64,000 nucleotides of DNA, taken from the NCBI GenBank assembly GCA_036245525.1, contig BTPG01000003.1:141997005-142061004 (forward strand), read 5' to 3'. Both the position numbers and the translations under genes were made by a program. Within the stretch, counting starts at the first letter, position 1, and each line of letters starts with the position of its first letter. Under the pieces are notes generated by a model. It was not told the DNA's origin. It did no database searches and saw only the letters and a program-made list of their open reading frames with translations. Positions 10,862 through 22,718 of this stretch are shown here, piece by piece. This DNA is from Semisulcospira habei. Lineage: Eukaryota; Mollusca; Gastropoda; Semisulcospiridae.

Positions 10862-11572
10862 AACCTAATTAAAAAAAAAAAAAAAAAAAAAAAACCCTAC
10901 TTCGCCGGGAGAATTCACGTAAGGAAAATATCCCTAAAGTTTCAAGCTTGTCTGTCCACAATTGCGGGCCGCTCTAGTCGCTGTCCGGCAATCACACACA
11001 GGCACACACGCACACTGACGGCACGGCGTTTACTCTGGGCGCCAAACCGGCTTAATGTACGTTTTCTAGCTAGGTTTGCGTAGCTAGATGTAACATCATT
11101 TTTATCTTGTTACTTCTTTACCACAGAGAATTCGGACTCCGCCCGCCCAGCAAGTCGTGTCATTTAGGAATGCGCTCGGCCGATCAGCTCCATTTCAAAG
11201 TCTACCGTATTCTGAGTACCGAAAAAAAAAGGTACATAAATGAAAATAGGTACGGTAACTTGTGGATCAACTCTAATCATGTTTATCTCATGACACATGA
11301 GTAATCTATAATGTGTGTTTAACTGTTGGTTAAAATCCGTCAGGGAAAATTGCCACCCTTATTTTTGTTTTGGTGTCATCTTTTTTTGCACTACATCGTT
11401 CGGCAAAAATATTGCGTGCGGACCAACCATATACGCGCTTGAGGGGAAAGGTCATATCCTGATCGGGTCAAGGCCTTCATTTGCCGGCGCGCATTGAACT
11501 AGGTGTTCCAGTCGGTGCCCGTACTTACAAGACATTTATCGTAAGCAGATCTGGTGCCGTACCATTGACAAG
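10862..11572 (+). other. Sequence between gypsy element and tkt start codon
   Basis: This holds the presumed 5' region of transketolase. It starts with the target duplication and an A run (about 10869-10893), followed by a diverged copy of a dispersed repeat (about 10980-11160) related to 1400-1530 and, inverted, to 13960-14110. No TATA box or convincing upstream splice acceptor could be assigned. If the gene has no separate 5' non-coding exon, the promoter should lie here. Confidence 0.45.
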
Positions 11573-11685
11573 ATGTCAGAAGGCGACTACCACCGTCCTG
11601 ATGCCAAGCTTCTGCAAACTTTGCGAGATATCGCCAATAAGCTTCGTATTCACAGCATTGAATCCACCAACGTCAGCAACTCTGG
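11573..11685 (+). CDS. tkt: tkt exon 1 (N-terminus)
   Basis: Starts at ATG 11573 and encodes MSEGDYHRPDAKLLQTLRDI followed by ANKLRIHSIESTNVSNSG. This matches the N-terminal helix of animal transketolases, where LKDxANRLRI precedes the SGHPTS cofactor loop. It ends within a glycine codon (phase 2) at the donor gtaaga (11686). The first base of exon 2 completes that codon, giving SNSGHPTS. No other ATG in frame fits better. It lies only about 710 bp from the LTR element. Confidence 0.9.
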
Positions 11686-12894
11686 GTAAGAAACGTGTCT
11701 CATGCAGATTGTGCACGTTTTAGATAATGCAGTCGTCAAAGGAATGGACGGTCCGTATCCGTGGATTCACATACAAAATTTCGAGTGATGACAGTCCGAA
11801 CACGATGTGTCATGGTACATGTACTTCCATGACATGCTGATTATAGACTATGTAAATGACTCAACATTATTTTTCAATTCCTTCTAACTTCATGCATGTG
11901 TAGGATTTGCTGCTTTGCGCGTACTTTGCTAATAATGCTCCAAGAGGGGCAAGCGTTCACTTGAAGGACACACATGTACGCCTGACAAACACCCACACTC
12001 ACACAGAAAATACATGAAATCTTTGCTGCCAGCTGGTCTGACATGCGAACTATACTTGAATTGTGATGCAGACTCTGCACCTACAGTTTATTAAACTCCA
12101 GCTCTACAAACAATATTACATTTGAACTGGCTGTGTTGGTTTAACTTTTGAGAGTTAAAACTTAAATTGTACTAGTTATTGTTGCCTGATAAAGCTGATT
12201 GTATTACCAATGCGCCACATCGGTCTGATAATCATCTTCGTGGACTACAAACCACGATGTAATCTGAGAAGTAACCTAACACAGACAGTTCATTGTTGTG
12301 CAGTCGTTTGAATCATGGAGTTGTCTGACTCTCAGACGTCAGATGGAATAACATGGCAAAAAATTTCTGACGTCAGATTGAAACATTTCTGCATGCATAG
12401 CCATGCCCGTACTAGCTTGTCTGTCCACAACTGTCATCACAGTCTTATATTTTCAATGATTGGCCATTGGGACTGCCCATGTGTATAGGCCAGCTGACAC
12501 TGACAGTTTAATTAGTTTGAGCAGCTTTAATTTCAGTTAGCAACAGGCCCTGGTGCTATGTCTTTATTTAGAGATGGAATGGCAAGCTGTTGCATATTTT
12601 GTTAACAACAGAATGTGAATTATGTCGTACATTGACAGATGATCATGAATAGTACCACAACATTTGTTTTTGATGATGTAATGTATGGTGTATGTGCAGT
12701 TGATTTCGATTGATGTAACAAGTTTGTTGGATGTATAGCAAAAGTACGCTTTACAGCAAGGTTAGAGTAGCTTGAAATGACACAAATTTTAGCTCGTTGC
12801 TTATTTGAAACCTGCCCACCCATGACGTCAGGTGCATGCTTTTTAACACAATTCACCACACCCCATTTCAAAATTGTTCCTATTTTATGAATAC
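11686..12894 (+). other. tkt intron 1, 5' part
   Basis: Intron sequence with no recognisable gene. From about 12780 it enters the first unit of a tandem repeat of about 215 bp that continues to about 13830. Confidence 0.6.
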
Positions 12895-13830
12895 CCGGTA
12901 CACTCTGCCCCCCACCCGGGTCTTCCCTGGGGGACTTGGGTGGAGTTAGGTACTTTTTAGTTCCCAGGGTCACCCTGGTCAGCCCCACAGGGTGAGTTCT
13001 CCTCTCTATTCTGGGGCATGTGTTTCTGTCTACCCGAGGTCCATTCACCTGTATTTGCCTTTTTGAAACTCTCCCTACTGTCTGCATTGCCTGTAGCTCT
13101 TGATATTGGATGTGTGTTGCTAAATGGTCTTAGCTTTATTTAGGCCCCATGTGTTAGGTTTATTTAACGTATTTGACCGGCTGGCGACATACATTCAATG
13201 TTCTGTTTAGTTGTTTTTTTTCACAAGCAGTGCAGGCACGTCCTGAGAAAGCCTTGTTGCTGTCGGGACGTTAAGCAATGTACAATCAATCAACCGGTAC
13301 ACTCTGTAGGAACAACAAAAATTGGGTCCCCCAGCATTTTGTTAGCTGAAGCTACCTGTTTACTGTAGTGATTGCGGTAACTCACTGGGTCATATTAACA
13401 CACATTTTATCTTGTTGCTTCATTTGAAACCTGCCCACCCAATGATGTCGTGTGCATGCTTTTGAACACAGTCCGCCACACCGCATTTTAAAGTTGTTCC
13501 TATTTTATAAATACACTCGGTAGCAACAACATAAATTTGGTCCCCCAGCATTTTGTTATTTGTTTTCTGTTGTGATTACAGCAACAGTAGGTCATATTAA
13601 CACAAATTTTATCTTAATATGTCATTTGAAACCTGTCCACCCATGACGTCATGTGCATGCTTTTGAACACGCTCTGCCGTCCCCCATTTCAAAGTTGTTC
13701 CTATTTTATAAATACCCAGTACACTCTGTAGGAACAAAAAATATTGGGTCCTCCAGGATTTTGTTATCTGAAGCTAGCTGTTTTCTGTAGTGATTACAGT
13801 AACAATGTGCCATATTAACAGTTTGAAGCA
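12780..13830. repeat. Three-copy tandem repeat (~215 bp) split by a SINE
   Basis: Three units each run through tttgaaacctgcccaccca, tgcatgctttt, gttcctattttat, cactctgtagg (or a variant), and gtcatattaacac. Unit 1 covers 12780-12907 plus 13294-13400, unit 2 about 13401-13605, and unit 3 about 13606-13830. The SINE at 12908-13293 interrupts unit 1, so the array existed first. Confidence 0.75.
12908..13293 (+). mobile_element. SINE, family S1, copy 1
   Basis: A 386-bp non-coding element flanked by the 13-bp direct repeat ccggtacactctg (12895-12907 and 13294-13306). It begins cccccacccgggtct, has a central ttctgtctaccc block, and ends in a conserved tail gttgctgtcgggacgttaag followed by (atca)n. 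Other copies are at 26854-27245, 52992-53354 (reverse) and 63815-64000. I could not recognise a tRNA-like head, so the origin of its promoter is unknown. A target duplication of this length fits LINE-driven retroposition. Confidence 0.88.
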
Positions 13831-15010
13831 TTTGTAATGAAGTAAACTTGGACCTTTTGAACTCCCTCACTTTAACTACTGTAATGAAAGTTACAATTTT
13901 TGTGACAAATATTGAACAGCTAACCTGATACTTTTTTGTCTACTGTAATGGGGCTGGTCGGAGCACGTTCCGTAGCATGCAAATGACGAACATAGGCGGG
14001 CACACCTCAGACTCTGACAGTGAAGTAACACTATAAAAATTACATCATGCCTAGCTACGCCGAACCTTGCTTTTGAACGTACATTTGGCGGGAAACGCCG
14101 TGTGTACGTACAGGTCTTCAACAGACGTGGGACTTTTCTGAATTTTTTCGGAAATCCGAATTTTTTCCCTGCATTTTGGTTTTTAGATCAGTGCAAATTC
14201 GTTGAGAAAAAGCAAAAACACTTTATTTTTCTTGACCTCATTGCTTACACTATAAGATGAATGTAGGTGTTTTGTGAAGTTCCCCCACATGAAAATATAC
14301 TGGTTGCGAGTCCTGGACTCGTTGCTTTCCTAGATGAAAATATACTGGTTGCGAGTCCTGGACTCTTTGCTTTCCTAGGATTTGATCTCTACCTGTTCTC
14401 ATGTCTGCTTCAAGATGTATCTCGGAGTACTTCTCAGCATTTTTAGATTGGATTACTCATTAAAAAGAAAAATTGCCGTTTATACAAAGTCGGTTGACCC
14501 ACATTTGAGTCTGTAATTTGTGTTATATTCATTTGAAATTTTGAATACAGCTAGCTTGGAGAAAGATATTGGATGAGTTTGTTAACCAGCTTTGTATCTA
14601 TTCAATATTTTTGTAAAAAATAATTCATCTGCAGAAAAAAATGTTGACACGAAGAATTCTCGACTTAGCCACTTTATGCATTGTTGCTGCTGTTGCACAT
14701 TTTGCTGAACTGATGCAAAGCACCAGACTCGTCATTGTTATACATGAATTGACACAAAGAAAAGCTCGCTCTCTCTCTCTCTCTCTCTCGTTTCCATCCT
14801 TGAGAAATAAAGTATCATTAATTTATTCTCTCTCTATCTCTCTCTCTCTGACAGTTTGATTTAGGAAGACCGCTTATAGAAAGTCAGTTGACTCACACTT
14901 CACTTGGAATTTTGGATAGCTAGCTTTGAAATAGACATTGAATGAGTTCGTAATCCAGCGATGTCAGTACCTCTTCAACTTTTTGAATAATAATTAATTC
15001 ATTTGCACGT
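13831..15010 (+). other. tkt intron 1, dispersed repeat block
   Basis: No gene. Inverted copies of upstream repeats lie at about 13960-14110 (matching 10980-11160) and 14470-14640 plus 14870-15005 (matching 100-230 and 995-1160). A 45-bp tandem duplication containing ctggttgcgagtcctggact lies at about 14291-14380. CT-rich microsatellites lie at 14767-14790 and 14827-14850. Confidence 0.6.
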
Positions 15011-15024
15011 TTTAGATCCAGTAT

Positions 15025-15190
15025 ATACTCCCATCAAACAGTCAGCCCTGGAAGAGGCTGTGTGGAACAAAACGGTCAGCCCTGGAAGAGGCTGCGTGCC
15101 TTTCGGATGAGTGACCTGAAACATCAATGCGTCACTGTGTACAGTGTCCTGAGACTAGCAATGCCATGATGTCAAGCTTATAGTGACATC
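15025..15190 (+). repeat. Dispersed repeat shared with 54617-54785
   Basis: Both copies read actcccatcaaaca, then gaagaggctgtgtggaacaa, then gaggctgcgtgcctttcgga, and end with a gcttatagtgacatcatttt-like string. The second part of the same unit appears at 16972-17215, with a LINE remnant in between. The other copy (54617-55130) has a different short repeat in that position. Confidence 0.7.
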
Positions 15191-15362
15191 ATTTTACTGC
15201 TTGTGCTATTATTCTTGATTTTAGTGGACTATATTTTTGTATCATGTGCTTTGATGTCTCTGTTTTATGTATATTGTGTACTTAGTCGTTTTAGCAACGG
15301 CAGGTACAAAAAATGACATGGTCACTGACTGTGTTAATATCTTGAACGTGGTAAAATAAAGA

Positions 15363-16955
15363 TAATAATAATAAAGGTAATTTGTATAGCGCCTAATCAC
15401 CAAGGTGCTCTAGGCGCTTTACAATCACAGTAATGAAACGCAAAGCAAAATACTAAAACAAGCACATACAACAACAAAAAAATACATTGATTTACAAGGA
15501 GCAGAAAACACACACACACACACACAAACACATGATGAGCTGGCAGACAAAATGGTTTTTATGTATATGCAACAGAGAAAAGGTGTGTTTTAAGCTTGGA
15601 TTTGAAATGGAAAGAGATGATGAGTGACGCACATCAGCTAGGAGAGTGTTCCATGTAACGGGACCAAAATACGAAAATGCACGATGACCTTGAGTGACCT
15701 TATTACGTCTAGGGATACGGAAAACAAAACACGAGTGTCTGAAGCAGAGCGTAGTGAAGCGGGATGGTGTATACAGCTGGACAAGATCAGATAAGTAAGG
15801 AGGGGCAGAACCAGAGATAATGTTGAAACAAATAACACAGACTTTATACTGAATTCTGTATGAAACTGGCAGCCAGTGCAAATCAGCTAGTAGAGGCATA
15901 ATGTTCACGTTTCGGTACACGAAAAATCAGATGTGCAGCACAGTTCATGACTCTGGATTTGGTCGAGAAGATTTTGCTGAACACCGGACAAAAGAGAATT
16001 GCAATAGTCTATTCGGGACAGCACAAGGGAGGTAACAAGAGGTAACTTCAACAGTCGTCGGATGTCGAACAGTGCTGAGTTCAATGAAGGCAAGCTGGCA
16101 AACGTTCTTCACTTGTTCCTTCATTGTCAGCCTGTTGTAAAAAATAACACCCAAGTTACGGGCCGAGCTAGAAAAGGAGATGGCACTCTCGCCCACCATC
16201 ATTGACTCGGGAAGATCAGCACCGCACGTAGAGGAGCACGTCATTCGGAGGGACTCGGTTTTGTCACTGTTCAGCTGGAGCTTGTTCTGTGTGGTCCACT
16301 TCTGAACATCACGAATATAAGCCTCCAAAGACTGCACCATCTGATCGACATGTTCATGAAGGGAGTGTTTGTACAATTATGTATCATCTGCATATAAATG
16401 ATAAGAAACAAAGTGACGCTCAATGACATGACAGGGGCTGTGTATACAAAGTAAAAAGAACAGGCCCCAAGACCGACCCCTGTGGAACGCCACAAAGCAG
16501 CTCAACTGGGTGGGACTCGAATCCTGCCACTGAAACCATCTGCAAGCGACCAACAAAGTGGGATTGGAAAAATTTCAGTTCAGTGCTTTGAATGCCAAAC
16601 ACATCACGAAGGCAGGCAAGTAGAATGTCATGGTCAGTGGTATCAAACGCTGCGCTCAGATCGAGCAGAGTCAGAACAGAGATTAGATTTTCATCGCAGC
16701 ACCAAGTAGGTCATTCACAACACGCAGCAATGCTGTCTCCGTGCTGACCAAACCTATATGCTGACTGGAACACATGCCACAGACCATTATTCTTGATATG
16801 GTCTAGCAGCTGCGTGAGCACTATCTTTTCCAGAAGCTTTGAAAGAAAAGGTAGGTTGGATACGGGTCTGTAGTTTTTTAAACTGTTGGGATCAAGTGAA
16901 GGTTTCTTTAAGAGCGGCTTAACAATTGCAGTTTTGAAACAGGTAGGTAAAGATT
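15363..16955 (-). pseudogene. CR1/L2-like LINE remnant (reverse transcriptase 3' half)
   Basis: Minus-strand pieces spell a LINE reverse transcriptase in several frames: a start like KPLLKKPSLD with NYRPVSNLPFLSK (about 16850-16940), the GVPQGSVLGPVLF box (about 16450-16500), NKLQLNSDKTE (about 16260), a SRIDYCNSLLSG block (about 15980) and the C-terminal LHWLPVSYRIQYK to GHRAFSYFGPVTWN region (15650-15880). The 3' end is an (ATA)n tail at 15363-15377. It is 5'-truncated, with several frameshifts and stops, so it is dead. A second copy of the family lies in the intron 6 nest. Confidence 0.88.
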
Positions 16956-16971
16956 CATTGGTTCATTGATT

Positions 16972-17215
16972 CTGAAGAATTCCTGTTGCTACACAAACCT
17001 AGAGAGCATACTAATGGTGGGAAGAACCATGTGTCCGTCTTTATTTGTGTGCGCCGGCATGTGTGTTGATCAGAGACTGACTTAGAGAGGAGAGAAATGG
17101 ATCAGAAGGATAAGCTTAAAAATATGAACAACTCTGAATGTTCCTAAAAGAAAAACGCACGTGAGCTCCAAACAATACAGTAGACTTTGGGATGAAATCC
17201 TCATCTTGTTGTTGG
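16972..17215 (+). repeat. Dispersed repeat shared with 54912-55130
   Basis: The two copies share gaattcctgttgctacac, tgtccgtctttatttgtgtg, aagcttaaaaatatgaacaa and tttgggatgaaatcctcatc. It continues the repeat at 15025-15190, which the LINE at 15363-16955 interrupts. Confidence 0.75.
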
Positions 17216-18034
17216 TTGTAATGAATTATTTTCAACCTGATGTAGTGTGATCTGAAAATTTTAATAGGAGTTATATGCCTAAATCAGAAGAAAGACAGTA
17301 TGTTTTGCCCCTTTTAAAAGGGCAGACTAAAGGGACTGTTTTCACTGAATTGGCTGGATAACTGCAGCATGCAGCATGCATTCACATAGCAGTCATACTG
17401 TTAATACAGGAGACTGTCAATATCAATGAGCCAATTCCTTGTGAGCAGGAGGTATTCTCATGAGCCCCTGCATATGCAGGGGCTCATGAGAATATACACC
17501 TCTTGCAGGTGGAGTGGGTTGGATGTGGGGTAGTGCAATGTTTGAATATCACTTCTGTTTTAGGGATAAGGAATCGGGCATGAGCAGACTGAATGCTATG
17601 TAATTCAGGTTAAGAGATTAAGTGGGTCATTGTGTCTATGCAGTCAGGTTACATGTATTGGCACAGAATGTCCCTGTTATTCAACTGTATTATCCTGGTA
17701 GATAACTCCACGGTCATTTTACCCTCAAAAGTGAGCTGTTATATTCCATTGGCTTGAGTACGCATACATGTACAGTGTCTTTACAAATTAAAAAACTCAA
17801 GGCCACACATACAAGAATTTCAACGTAACGGGCAGACATTTTTATCATGATTTCAGGTGTGCAGTTCATGCAATAATGTATGTGATTTTTAAAAAATGGT
17901 TGGTTAGCAATAATGAAAATATGCTAACCGTACATTTTGTTTTGCTTTTTAGGTGATGGAATGAAAAATCAACAGGTCTCAAATACAAAATTAGGAAAAA
18001 GCAAACTGCACATGCATGTAGAGGATAAAAAGGT
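17216..18034 (+). other. tkt intron 1, no gene
   Basis: No coding or RNA gene is seen. The one notable structure is a perfect 20-bp palindrome at 17454-17493 (attctcatgagcccctgcat and its complement). Confidence 0.6.
17454..17493. repeat. Perfect 40-bp palindrome
   Basis: The arms attctcatgagcccctgcat (17454-17473) and their exact complement (17474-17493) meet without a spacer. Related hairpins are at 306-376, 23693-23753 and 52081-52140. The latter two and this one share a ctcttgcag- or cttttgcag-like right flank. It is part of a fold-back repeat family, not a terminator of a known gene. Confidence 0.7.
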
Positions 18035-18232
18035 TTAACCCATTTAACCCCAAGGCCCCATCTCCTACATTTTTGAGGTGTCACCTAACGATTATGTTCC
18101 AGTTGCAGGAGATGGGTCGAACTTGATAAATCAAGGGTAGTGCCTGATGGCGCAAAGCTAATCTGGCTCTACCTGTGAATTATCATGGTCAATCCATGTC
18201 CTGCTGCTGTGCATCGGGGCTAAAAGGGTTAA
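18035..18232. repeat. TTAA fold-back MITE, copy 1
   Basis: Begins ttaacccatttaacccca and ends ggggctaaaagggttaa. A central hairpin contains gggtagtgcc and tgaattatcatggtc. It is the first of at least eight copies of one palindromic family in tkt introns. TTAA ends followed by CCC fit the target duplication and terminus of piggyBac-type elements; the assignment is inference. This copy's hairpin is eroded. Confidence 0.7.
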
Positions 18233-18441
18233 TCAGATGGCAGCCATATAAATTCTTTCATTAGTTTTTTTTTTAATACCATTAACTATCTGTCTGTTCC
18301 ACTGGCATTCATATGTTTCTCACTGCGTTTCTTTGGACAGAAACTGTATGTTGATTTGACTTTTCATGGGTCTCACCCCCTCTTTTCCTACTGGATCAGA
18401 GAAGCCCCCTCCCCCCCCCCCCCAAATCATAAATGCATTAA

Positions 18442-18655
18442 TTAACCCATTTAGCCCCAAATCCCTACATCAGGACGCGGATGGACCATAATAATTCAAT
18501 GGTAGTGCCAGATGAGCTTGGCGCCTTCAGGCACCAAGCTCGACTGGCACTACCCTTGAATTATCATAGTCCATCCATCTCCAGCAACAGGTACCCAGTC
18601 CTTAACTAGTGCCTCCAAAATTTGGGAAATGTGGTCTTGGTGTTAAATGGGTTAA
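18442..18655. repeat. TTAA fold-back MITE, copy 2
   Basis: Begins ttaacccatttagcccca and ends gttaaatgggttaa. The centre is the long inverted repeat gtagtgccagatgagcttgg / ccaagctcgactggcactac. The inner loop is cgccttcaggca. Confidence 0.75.
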
Positions 18656-19207
18656 GCTGCCAGTGGAGACAGACTATGTTATGAAATCTTTGTTAATTCA
18701 ACACCACAGAGTACCAGCTGTCCGAGTAACATGGATACAAAGTTGGGTCATCAAGAGGCTTAGATTTGCAGCTGCAGAGGGGCATTATGATCTATGTCTC
18801 TTGCAGTGGGATCGTGTTCACTTTTTCTCAGCAGGGAAAGGGTTACCCTCCTAGTGCATACACCCACTGGTACTGCTCACAGTATTGCTGTTTTCCTGCA
18901 AGTTGACGGTTTCATGGCGGTTAAAATTGTTCAGTGGTTTAACTCTTGGTCTTCGGATAGCAACTTCAGCCACCGGGAGATTAATTCCCCTAGAACACCA
19001 TCGGCAGCGAGATCTGCCCAGCCAAGAGTGGCATGCAAGTGTGTTTGCTTGGCTGCTTTTAGCACTGAATGTGTCGTTAGCAGCCATTAGTTGACATGCG
19101 CACCAGACACTCTTAACAAAATTGCTTAAGAAGACAGAAAAGTTACTTGGTAGGCACGGAGTTAAGAGAGATTAAGTTTAATGAAGTTACAGGCAGTTTA
19201 GCCTAGT
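18656..19207 (+). other. tkt intron 1, remnant of a second fold-back family
   Basis: About 18690-18845 resembles 21100-21240, 23600-23800 and 25720-25850 (shared strings aacatggatacaaagttg, gatctatgtctcttgcag, cagggaaagggtta). About 18855-18905 resembles 22345-22400 (cccactggtactgctcacag). The open frames here are not convincing genes. Confidence 0.5.
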
Positions 19208-19432
19208 ATTTAACCCCAACACCCTACAGCAGGAGATGAATTAACCATGATAATTCAAGGGTAGTGCCAGATTAGCTTGGCACCTGAAGGCGCCAAGCTG
19301 ATCTGGCACTACCCTGAAATTGTCATGACAAGTCCATCTTCTGCAACTGGCGCATAGTCAGGTGACCGCTCCAAAATTTGGATAAAATGGATAAAATTTG
19401 GGAAATGCACCTGTGGGGTTAAAAGAGTTAAA
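19208..19432. repeat. TTAA fold-back MITE, copy 3
   Basis: A copy with truncated left terminus (tttaaccccaaca) and a right end at ggggttaaaagagttaa. The central hairpin pairs gtgccagattagcttggc with gccaagctgatctggcac. Confidence 0.72.
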
Positions 19433-20040
19433 GTGACAAGTTACCAATATAATCACAACAAAAAGCACTACTGTTAGCCAAAGTTTTAAAGGCCTGTTTT
19501 ACTCCAACATTGTGTACACTGATTGAAGGTAGAATACCCGAGTCATCATGACCAAACGATACCCGAATCGTTATGACCAAGCGCTTTGATCTCATACAGT
19601 ACTCATCCTTCTTTCAGTGTTTACTGGTACACCCTACCCAATCATACTGGGTATATTTAATTTACATCCTAGAGTACCATAGTAGAAATAACACCACCAC
19701 TACGGTGACTATCCATCCATAACATTTATTTCTGTAGTGTGTGTCCTGTTGCATGATTTTGGACCGTGGGTCTTAGTGTCAAAAGGTCCAAAATCACATG
19801 CCAGTACACATCGGTGCTAGGAATATCCCACTCCATCCGCAAGGGGCATAAATTGTCATGAACCCCCTGAAGCAGTACAGGCTCATTAGAATCTTCATTT
19901 GGCTAGCCCCATTCACACAAGGATTGATTGTGGGCATGTAGGAGGAACACCAGTAACTTACTTGGGATGGGGAAGTAGTTAAGTGGCACAAGTTAGGACC
20001 AGGATGCAAATTGCAAGGATGCGCTTTAATAATAATAATA

Positions 20041-20241
20041 ATAACCTATTTAATCCCAAGGCCGCATCTTCCAAATGTTAGAGGTGTCACTTAACAACTA
20101 TGTACCAGTTCCAGGAGGTGGCTCAATAGTGATAAAGGGTAGTGCCAGATTAGCTTGGCACCATCAGGTGCCAAGCTAATCTGGCACTACTTTTGAATTA
20201 TCATGGTCACTGCCGTAGGACATTGGGGCTAAATGGGTTAA
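20041..20241. repeat. TTAA fold-back MITE, copy 4
   Basis: Runs from aacctatttaatcccaag to ggggctaaatgggttaa. The centre is the almost perfect palindrome gtgccagattagcttggcac / gtgccaagctaatctggcac. It is preceded by an (ATA)n tract at 20028-20043, perhaps a LINE tail. Confidence 0.75.
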
Positions 20242-21418
20242 TGACAGTAATAATAATGTATGGTATTTATGAGCTGCTTATCTGAGTAATAGCCCACATG
20301 CAGCATGCTAATCGACGTGAATGCATATGTATGAAGCACTTATTCTGTGAATTAGCTTTCAGCACCTGCATGAAGTGTTATTGACAGACATTAACTGTCT
20401 GTCTTATTCCAGCTCTGTTGGTTGGTGGACATTAGTGTACATAGTTTTGAAAAAGTGTAGTTGTCCTGCTGATTCGATGCCTTGACATTACTGCTCTATA
20501 TTAGTTTGCACGTTTCCATCTTCTACCTTTGATAGCTTTGGTACACAGCACATATTTGGCTCGATTCATTTTCTGGTTTGTAAATCACATCACCTCCCAA
20601 AGTATGTTCAGTACCTTGCATTGGTAAGAATGTGTGACATGACTGTTCCCATGTACTGATGTAGACCGCCTTGCTATTCACATGAAATTACATTTAGATT
20701 TCCAAACTGGAAGTGAAGTTATATGAGGATGTCTAAACGGGAAGTTATGAGGATGTCTAAATGGGAAGTCAATTAGTCTGCTAATCTAACTTGACCAGCA
20801 AAATGATACGCCCCTCCCCCTCTCCCCACACTCAATATTTATAGCCATGTTTGACTAATATTCTACACAAAGTTGTTCTATACTGTGGTAAGCATGAAAA
20901 GAACATGCAGGGCATGACTTTACGGCAGCATTAACACATAAATAATTATTCAGATACAACATGTCATTCCACCAGTTAGTGTCATAAGCCTAGGACATGG
21001 GACAACCTCACTTTCACCATGATCGAAAGTGCTGAAATAAGCATGATGCTGAACTGCGCGCTGCAGGCTATATCACTGATGTGTTTATCTCCTTCACCGT
21101 CAGTGGACACAGTGTTTTTGAAATTGTAATTTAAATGCCAAAGATCCTAGCCCATCAAATAAACATGGATACAAAGTTGTTTCAGCAAGTCATAGATCCC
21201 CATGAGCCCCAGCATGCAGGGATTGATGAAGGGATTGGTTATTAATAAGGTTGAGGACCACAACATGTGGCATTGCCTAGGCTAGTTTGATTGATAGTTA
21301 TAGTATGCTGCTTCTTGTAGGTCATTTCACATCATTGAGTGCATTTAGCTTTTGACACGCCCAAGTATTGTCTGATTCACTGATTCTGTTGATTTAATGA
21401 TCACTCCTGTCTGTCCAG
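20242..21418 (+). other. tkt intron 1, 3' end
   Basis: No gene. About 21100-21240 is a diverged copy of the second fold-back family (catagatccccatgagcccc). Exon 2 follows a clear polypyrimidine tract and the acceptor cag at 21416-21418. Confidence 0.55.
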
Positions 21419-21650
21419 ACATCCAACATCATGTGCCTCGGCAGCAGAAGTGATGTCCGTGCTGTTTTTCCACACCATGAGGTACACCATAGACGATCCT
21501 CGTGGCCCCAGCAATGACCGTTTTGTGCTGTCTAAAGGGCACGCAGCACCGGTTCTGTATGCTGCATGGGCGGAGGCTGGCCTCTTTCCCGCTGCGGATC
21601 TTCTCAACCTCCGAAAACTCAGCTCTGATCTTGAAGGTCATCCAACCCCT
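21419..21650 (+). CDS. tkt: tkt exon 2 (cofactor loop, pyrophosphate domain)
   Basis: Encodes about residues 38-115: [20 protein letters not shown], then [20 protein letters not shown], ending [11 protein letters not shown]. It contains the histidines of GHPTS, SKGHAAP and EGHP that contact thiamine diphosphate or substrate in transketolases. Acceptor cag ends at 21418 and donor gtaggt starts at 21651, after a complete codon. The reading frame is intact and very close to animal transketolase. Confidence 0.95.
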
Positions 21651-22207
21651 GTAGGTGGAAAAGCGTGCATTCATATGCATTAGTATAGATCAACCTCTGC
21701 ATATTGCGATACCTTTATCTGTAAGATTTAATTATTGTGAGACTGAGTCCTTGTGGTGCTGTATTTATGTACAACAGAACTTGTCTTGAGCATCCTCCAT
21801 CCATATGACTATGACAGATCACCTGTCATGGAAGACCATCATTTAGGTGGCTACAGCTGTGACAGTGGCTATAGCCAACTAAATGATGGTCTTTTATGAC
21901 AGGTGACACTTTTTGTTGTTCAAGACTTGCGAAAAAATGGTCGCTCAAAATGGGTCCTACTGTATGGGCCTTTATAAAAAAAGAAGAAACAAAAGATAAA
22001 AGAAGCAATAGAAAAAGTAAGCGAAATGCTTTTAAACTGATGCCAGCTTCCGCCTGAGAACAGCTTTGCATGGGCCAAAGAATTCTGATGAAATGACCTT
22101 TCACTCACTGCTCTACTTTCGAGTCAGACATATAGTCATATTTGTTTTGTTTGCTTTTGTATTGTATACCTATATATGTATATGACTTGCATTTATCTTG
22201 TTTTCAG

Positions 22208-22305
22208 CGCCTGAACTTTGTGGACGTGGCCACAGGATCACTTGGACAAGGTCTGAGCTGTGCTGCTGGCATGGCCTACACTGGCAAATACTTTGATAAG
22301 GCAGG
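22208..22305 (+). CDS. tkt: tkt exon 3
   Basis: Encodes [20 protein letters not shown] then [13 protein letters not shown] (about residues 116-148). It holds the ATGSLGQGL loop that lies against the diphosphate of the cofactor. It is bounded by ttttcag (ending 22207) and gtaagc (22306). It ends within a glycine codon, completed by the first base of exon 4. Confidence 0.95.
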
Positions 22306-22718
22306 GTAAGCAACATCAGGAGTAAATCTGTAGCAGAACACTTAACCCCCTTGAGCATGCAGCCACTGGTACTGTTCACAGTACTGGTGGCTGCTTTCAC
22401 AAGGAGGAGGGGGGCTGCGGCTGGGTACGGGCCAGCTAAGGCTGATGTCAGCTTAAGGATCTTTTGCCTAAAGGGCATCCCATGGGAGCCAGAGACTTGT
22501 GCGCATTATATCAATACTGCAGTATACTGGAGTGCATGATACTGAGGCTCACCTGTGTTATCTGTATTAAAATGTTTGTTACCCAATGTTTGTGGTGCTC
22601 TAAAATTGTGGATGGAAAAAGCATGAGGAGTTTTACCATCAGATATATTTTTGTCATGTAGAAAACCCCAGCGATAAATTGTTTCATTACATCTTTTGCA
22701 TGGTCTGTTTTCCATCAG

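Noticed and set aside
11107..11497. Short ORFs upstream of tkt exon 1
   Set aside because: No family match; they lie in a diverged dispersed repeat and probable 5' flank.
22351..22661. Possible extra tkt exon in intron 3
   Set aside because: Exons 3 and 4 join perfectly in phase and no transketolase residues are missing; the stretch resembles a repeat also at 18855-18905.
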